Below the pieces are notes generated by a model. The model saw only the letters and a list, made by a program, of their open reading frames with translations, was not told the origin of the DNA and ran no database searches. From CBDDKU01 sp965230375 (lineage in GTDB: Bacteria > Bacteroidota > Bacteroidia > Flavobacteriales_D > Cryomorphaceae), in NCBI GenBank assembly GCA_965230375.1, contig CBDDKU010000015.1:124001-188000 (forward strand): DNA of 64,000 nucleotides, in the 5' to 3' direction. The position numbers were made by a program, and so were the translations under genes. This document shows, piece by piece, positions 60,183 through 64,000 of this stretch (the first letter of the stretch is position 1; every line of letters begins with the position of its first letter).

Positions 60183-61181
60183 ATGGATCGAAGAAAAGCA
60201 ATAAAGCTGGTAGGCGCAGCAGGTACAAGTCTCGCGATGCCGTTTCCATTCTCCTTCTTCAAGAAACATCAGGAAATGAAAGAGAACAGTTTTGAAGTAA
60301 TTATAATCGGCGGCAGCTACGCCGGATTATCAGCGGCAATGGCATTGGGACGCTCCCTCCGTAAAACGCTGATCATCGATTCAGGGAAACCTTGCAATAG
60401 ATTCACCCCACACTCTCACAACTTCCTGACGCAAGACGGATTTACCCCTGAACAAATATCCACCACAGCTCGCGAACAAGTGCTCAAGTATGAGAGTATT
60501 GCCACCTATGAAGACTTAGCGGTGCGTGGTAAAAAGCTTGAAAATGGTTTTGAAATAGAGACTTCATCTGGTGATATATTCATAGCGAAGAAACTTGTTT
60601 TCGCTACTGGTATAATAGATCTCTTACCTGATGTTAAAGGGTTTGCTGAATGTTGGGGTAAATCTGTGGTACACTGCCCCTACTGTCATGGCTACGAAAT
60701 CAGAAACAAGAAAACAGCACTCATAGCCAATGGTGAGCGAGCTGCGCACCTCGCTCCCATGATCAAGAATCTCACTGATGAATTGACCATTCTAACCTCC
60801 GGAATTATGGAGTTCGAACCCGAAGTGGTCCACAAATTTGAAAGTCACAGAATTGGTGTTACAGAGAAAGAAATCGTAGAGATAGTACATACTGACGGAC
60901 AAATTGAAGCGATCGTGTTCAAAGATGGAAGTCGCGAGGCTTTTGAAGCAGCGTATGCAGCCATTCCCTTTGAGCAAAGCTGTGGCATTCCCGAGACTAT
61001 GGGTTGCGAAATGACTGAGCAAGGCCATATTGATGTCGACTTCCTTTATAAAACTAGCCAGGAAGGAATCTTTGCTTGTGGAGACAACTCTACCCCTTTC
61101 CGATCTGTTGCATCTGCCGTGTATGCTGGAAACGTGGTCGGCGCCATGATCAATATGGAATTGACTCAAGCTGCATTTTAA
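60183..61181 (+). CDS. Thioredoxin-reductase-like flavoprotein with N-terminal Tat-like leader
   Basis: A 332-residue FAD-dependent oxidoreductase. FAD-binding GGSYAGLSAAMALGRS begins at about residue 44. The redox pair is HCPYCHGYE, as in thioredoxin-reductase-like proteins of Bacteroidota. The C-terminal FAD motif is GIFACGDNSTP. The NAD(P)-binding motif is degenerate (IANGERAAH instead of GxGxxA). The first 30 residues (MDRRKAIKLVGAAGTSLAMP) look like a twin-arginine leader. If this start is right, the enzyme could act outside the cytoplasm. The predicted transcription start lies between the operators and this ATG, which supports it. It is controlled by the divergent Fur-family gene. Confidence 0.8.
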   Translation: MDRRKAIKLVGAAGTSLAMPFPFSFFKKHQEMKENSFEVIIIGGSYAGLSAAMALGRSLRKTLIIDSGKPCNRFTPHSHNFLTQDGFTPEQISTTAREQVLKYESIATYEDLAVRGKKLENGFEIETSSGDIFIAKKLVFATGIIDLLPDVKGFAECWGKSVVHCPYCHGYEIRNKKTALIANGERAAHLAPMIKNLTDELTILTSGIMEFEPEVVHKFESHRIGVTEKEIVEIVHTDGQIEAIVFKDGSREAFEAAYAAIPFEQSCGIPETMGCEMTEQGHIDVDFLYKTSQEGIFACGDNSTPFRSVASAVYAGNVVGAMINMELTQAAF

Positions 61182-61395
61182 TTCATTGAAGAAAATCAGC
61201 CTATGTTTCTACTTCATTGTCAAAAGAGTACTTAGGAAGTAACTTCCATCTTTTCCACAAGTATTTTGACTCAAACCGTCTGTTTAACACGGGTCGGAAA
61301 TAAGATCGAGTGAGTCATTTCTTCTATAAAATTAAAGCGGATTAACGACCTTAGTGCTCAAATTCAATTTGGTTCAATTTTGAGTAGAAAGGAAT

Positions 61396-61992
61396 ATGAC
61401 GTTTTTCAATAAAATTCAGTGGGTTGCAGGAGTACTTTTGGTTTTTTTCATCGTTTTGATGACCAACTTGGTAGACAAAGACAGCTTCAATCAGCTACGT
61501 CAATCGGTTACAACCATTTTTGAAGATCGAATAGTTGCCAGTGATATTCTCTTTGAGATTTCCATGCACGTTCAGAAGAAAGAGCTCGCTATAGCTACGT
61601 CAGATACATCTTTCTTTCAGCTAAAAAACAGCGGTGTAAACCAGGAATTGACTCAATTAATTGGGCGTTATCAAGAGACCAAACTCACCGAAAAAGAGCG
61701 GAGTCTGTTTGATGACTTGAAAACAGAAATCGCGAGTCTTCAAGCCATGGAATCGGGCTCGATAAGTGCGAGCAACCAAAGAAAAGCGCTTGCCAGAATT
61801 GACAAGATTACCCACACCCTTCACGGACTTTCGAAGATTCAGGTAAAAGAAGGGCGAAAGGAAATGTTCGTCAGCAACAAGGCCATGAACACCATAGACC
61901 TTTTCACCAAAGGAGAAATCATATTCCTGATTATCATGGCCATTCTGGTGCAAATCATCATTCTATACAAACCAAAAGAATCTCAGAGCTAA
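61396..61992 (+). CDS. Membrane protein with MCP-type four-helix-bundle sensor domain
   Basis: A 198-residue protein with a membrane helix at each end (WVAGVLLVFFIVLMTNLVDK and EIIFLIIMAILVQIIILYK) and a helical extracytoplasmic domain between them (RIVASDILFEISMHVQKKEL, ALARIDKITHTLHGLSKIQV) typical of 4HB_MCP sensors. It ends a few residues after the second helix, with no HAMP, signalling or kinase domain. It would have to act through a partner. Nothing recognisable as such is adjacent. The upstream gap of 214 bases contains no other gene. Confidence 0.7.
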   Translation: MTFFNKIQWVAGVLLVFFIVLMTNLVDKDSFNQLRQSVTTIFEDRIVASDILFEISMHVQKKELAIATSDTSFFQLKNSGVNQELTQLIGRYQETKLTEKERSLFDDLKTEIASLQAMESGSISASNQRKALARIDKITHTLHGLSKIQVKEGRKEMFVSNKAMNTIDLFTKGEIIFLIIMAILVQIIILYKPKESQS

Positions 61993-62036
61993 GCCAGACT
62001 TACCTTTCAAATACTTGTCTCGAATTGAACACAAAA

Positions 62037-63056
62037 ATGAGCGACCAACGCATAACGAATATTCTGCTGACGATTATCGCCACGCCCATAGTTGTCATGG
62101 TCCTTAAATGGCTGGATTTTATTTTCATCCCGCTCGTCTTTGCGATGTTTATCACGCTGCTGTTTATTCCGACTCTACGAAAACTAAAAAGGCGTGGCGT
62201 TCATAAGATCCTAAGGGTGTTTTCGGCTATTCTCTTCATTCTCCTTGTAGGGTTTTCACTGTTTCATCTCATCAGGCTCACCAGCCAGGAAATACTGGCT
62301 ACCAAGCAGACATTTATCGACCAGCTTCACATCAAATTAGCTGAGCTTAACTCTTATGCTCTGGATAATTTTGGATTTTCCATCATGGACGGGGTCATGC
62401 AGGGAGAAGAAATCCGTAGCGAGTGGATTATTAAAAACTTGAAATCGTTTTCCGTTTTCTTAATCGACGCTATCCCTCAATTGCTCACTACTCTATTCTT
62501 TGTGATTCTGCTCCTGTTTGAGTCATTCGATTTCGAGCGCATGCTAAACACCACCATTCTAAAGCGTCGATTTTCATCCATCAAGACGTTTCAACGCATC
62601 GAAAAGGACATTGTCACCTTTCTACAGGTCAAATTCCTGGTCAGTCTGGGTACAGGTATAGGTACGAGTTTGATGTGCTATGCCTTCGATGTGAGCTTCC
62701 CTATTTTCTGGGGAGTCTTTGCGTTCGGGATCAACTTTGTTCAAATGGTTGGATCCATTATCACAATAGTCTTGCTGTCGTTGTTTGCATTTGTTGAGCT
62801 CGAATTCTCAAGCACCTTGCTCTATTTTATCATCAGCATCACCAGTGTACAAGTGGTGTTTGGCTCTATCCTAGAACCCATATTCATGGGGAAATCGTTC
62901 TCCATCAACATCATTGTAGTACTGAGCATGTTGATGTTCTGGGGCTTTGTGTGGGGTATCCCGGGAATGATATTGTCCATTCCGCTTACGGTCTTTATCA
63001 AGATCATTCTCGAGCAGTTTGATAAGACCAAGCGAATTGCTCAATTGATGAAGTGA
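62037..63056 (+). CDS. AI-2E family transporter
   Basis: A 339-residue polytopic protein of the AI-2E/YhhQ-like (PF01594) family: paired N-terminal helices (NILLTIIATPIVVMVLKWLD, FIFIPLVFAMFITLLFIPTL) and the C-terminal family motif LEPIFMGKSFSINIIVVLSM, then GMILSIPLTVFIKIIL. Members have been linked to AI-2 export or Na+/H+ exchange, so the substrate is open. I prefer the ATG at 62037 over a TTG at 62025. It lies 45 bases after the sensor-like gene and 120 bases before the TauE/SafE gene. Confidence 0.87.
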   Translation: MSDQRITNILLTIIATPIVVMVLKWLDFIFIPLVFAMFITLLFIPTLRKLKRRGVHKILRVFSAILFILLVGFSLFHLIRLTSQEILATKQTFIDQLHIKLAELNSYALDNFGFSIMDGVMQGEEIRSEWIIKNLKSFSVFLIDAIPQLLTTLFFVILLLFESFDFERMLNTTILKRRFSSIKTFQRIEKDIVTFLQVKFLVSLGTGIGTSLMCYAFDVSFPIFWGVFAFGINFVQMVGSIITIVLLSLFAFVELEFSSTLLYFIISITSVQVVFGSILEPIFMGKSFSINIIVVLSMLMFWGFVWGIPGMILSIPLTVFIKIILEQFDKTKRIAQLMK

Positions 63057-63176
63057 GAGTTCAGTGAAACAGTTATTCCAACCCACACTGCGGCAGTAGG
63101 CCCCAATCTTATTGTGTTTTCTTCTAAATAGAAAAATCACGTCATTGTGTTTGAATTATAATAAGATCCTGTTCGG

Positions 63177-63905
63177 ATGAGAAATATCGATCTCATGTTT
63201 TTGTTTTTGGCCTTGATTGCAGAAATCGTCGGGACGATAGGTGGGTTTGGATCTTCGGTGTTTTTTGTACCAATTGCCAACCTTTACTTCGATTTTCACA
63301 CCGTTTTGGGCCTCACAGCACTCTTTCACCTTTCGAGCAATTTGAGTAAGGTCTTTCTTTTCAAACAAGGCCTCGACAAAAGACTATTACTCTACATCGG
63401 TGCGCCTTCAGTCGTATTCGTGATCATTGGTGGATATGCATCAAAACTCGTGAACACCTATTATCTGGAAGTGTTTTTAGGGATTTTTCTGGTCGTTCTG
63501 AGCTTGGTGTTTCTTCTTCGTCGTAAGACTATTGTTTCTCCGTCGAATAAAAACGCTTTGATAGGTGGTTCACTTTCCGGTTTTTCAGCCGGACTTCTCG
63601 GAACTGGTGGAGCCATCCGTGGCCTGACCATGGCGGCGTTTAATCTGGAAAAGAGTGTTTTCATAGCCACCTCGGCCTTCATTGACTTGTTGATCGACTT
63701 TTCGAGATCAATTGTGTATTACCAAAACGGGTATATTCACGAAGAGTCGATCAAGTACGTGCCTTTTCTCTTTGTCATTGGTCTGGTGGGGTCGTATATC
63801 GGCAAGCGCTTATTGGCCTTTATCTCACAATCTAGATTTAGAAGGGTTTCCCTTTTTCTCGTACTGTTCATTGGGATCGTGACCTTGGTTCAAATATTCC
63901 TATGA
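63177..63905 (+). CDS. TauE/SafE-family anion permease
   Basis: A 242-residue membrane protein with about seven helices and the two internal repeats of the family: LIAEIVGTIGGFGSSVFFVP near the N-terminus and its partner GGSLSGFSAGLLGTGGAIRG in the middle. These permeases export sulfite, sulfoacetate or related organosulfonates, or act as general anion carriers. The substrate is not predictable here. The remaining 95 bases of the window hold no recognised gene. Confidence 0.87.
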   Translation: MRNIDLMFLFLALIAEIVGTIGGFGSSVFFVPIANLYFDFHTVLGLTALFHLSSNLSKVFLFKQGLDKRLLLYIGAPSVVFVIIGGYASKLVNTYYLEVFLGIFLVVLSLVFLLRRKTIVSPSNKNALIGGSLSGFSAGLLGTGGAIRGLTMAAFNLEKSVFIATSAFIDLLIDFSRSIVYYQNGYIHEESIKYVPFLFVIGLVGSYIGKRLLAFISQSRFRRVSLFLVLFIGIVTLVQIFL

Positions 63906-64000
63906 GTTCTTCTCGTTTGCTTTCATATTGAAACCGAAAGTAGGCCATTTTTAGACGCGCTCAAATCACATGGATTTTTCTGCGAATAGCGTAACTTCAT

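Noticed and set aside
1..64000. tRNA, rRNA, insertion sequence, phage, integrase or attachment site
   Set aside because: No tRNA-like cloverleaf, rRNA segment, transposase motif or terminal inverted repeat was recognised by eye on either strand. A dedicated search could still find a small RNA.

Overview
This window looks like chromosomal DNA from a member of the Bacteroidota, most likely a free-living aquatic flavobacterium-like organism. The evidence is several secreted proteins with a type IX secretion (T9SS) sorting tail, TAnnTTTG-type -7 promoter boxes, almost no Shine-Dalgarno sites, families typical of this phylum (Lacal_2735, paired DUF3857 proteins, CreD, TPR proteins with a C-terminal HTH) and a moderate A+T content. 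I saw no rRNA, tRNA, CRISPR array, transposase or phage gene. Genus cannot be fixed from the sequence alone.

Layout. 1-5668: end of a tightly packed phenylacetate (paa) catabolic operon, paaB(partial)-C-D-G-H-I-J-Y, in which most genes overlap or nearly touch. 5665-15284: DUF2461, an AlkD-like repair protein, CreD, a T9SS cargo protein, DUF2391, a large MscS-type channel, a 53-residue Lacal_2735 protein and YceI. 15415-20605: a TetR-controlled export operon (TetR, ABC exporter, HlyD adaptor, TolC) whose ABC protein has lost essentially all ATPase motifs. 20692-24003: a membrane protein and two tandem paralogous T9SS cargo genes, one frameshifted. 24216-32008: the alpha-2-macroglobulin/PBP1C pair. 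33241-38097: an operon of three photolyase/cryptochrome-type flavoproteins with a 45-residue DUF2256 zinc protein and an SDR. 38238-48015: TPR-HTH regulator, lipoproteins, SRPBCC, HXXEE and DUF1919 proteins, a tandem DUF3857 pair and a frameshifted EamA transporter. 48359-55032: a giant secreted S8-type peptidase with about ten MBG repeats, an unusual RGTALVN peptide repeat and two frameshifts. 55222-63905: TPR-adenylate cyclase, bestrophin, PrsW, a Fur-family regulator with two palindromic operators facing a thioredoxin-reductase-like flavoprotein, a four-helix-bundle sensor protein, an AI-2E-family permease and a TauE/SafE permease.

How the genes fit together. The paa genes take phenylacetyl-CoA through epoxidation, isomerisation, beta-oxidation and thiolysis, with PaaI and PaaY as salvage thioesterases. 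The TetR block is a complete tripartite export layout apart from its unusual ABC subunit. The photolyase block is one translationally coupled light/UV-repair operon. The Fur/flavoprotein pair looks like a divergent metal- or peroxide-responsive redox switch.

The most notable items are the pseudo-ATPase ABC exporter, the three-flavoprotein photolyase operon (one member apparently domain-permuted, one lacking the Fe-S cysteines), the RGTALVN repeats kept at the protein level, the Fur operator pair, and four single-base homopolymer frameshifts in three loci. The last could be sequencing errors, phase variation, decay or +1 recoding, and raw reads would decide.
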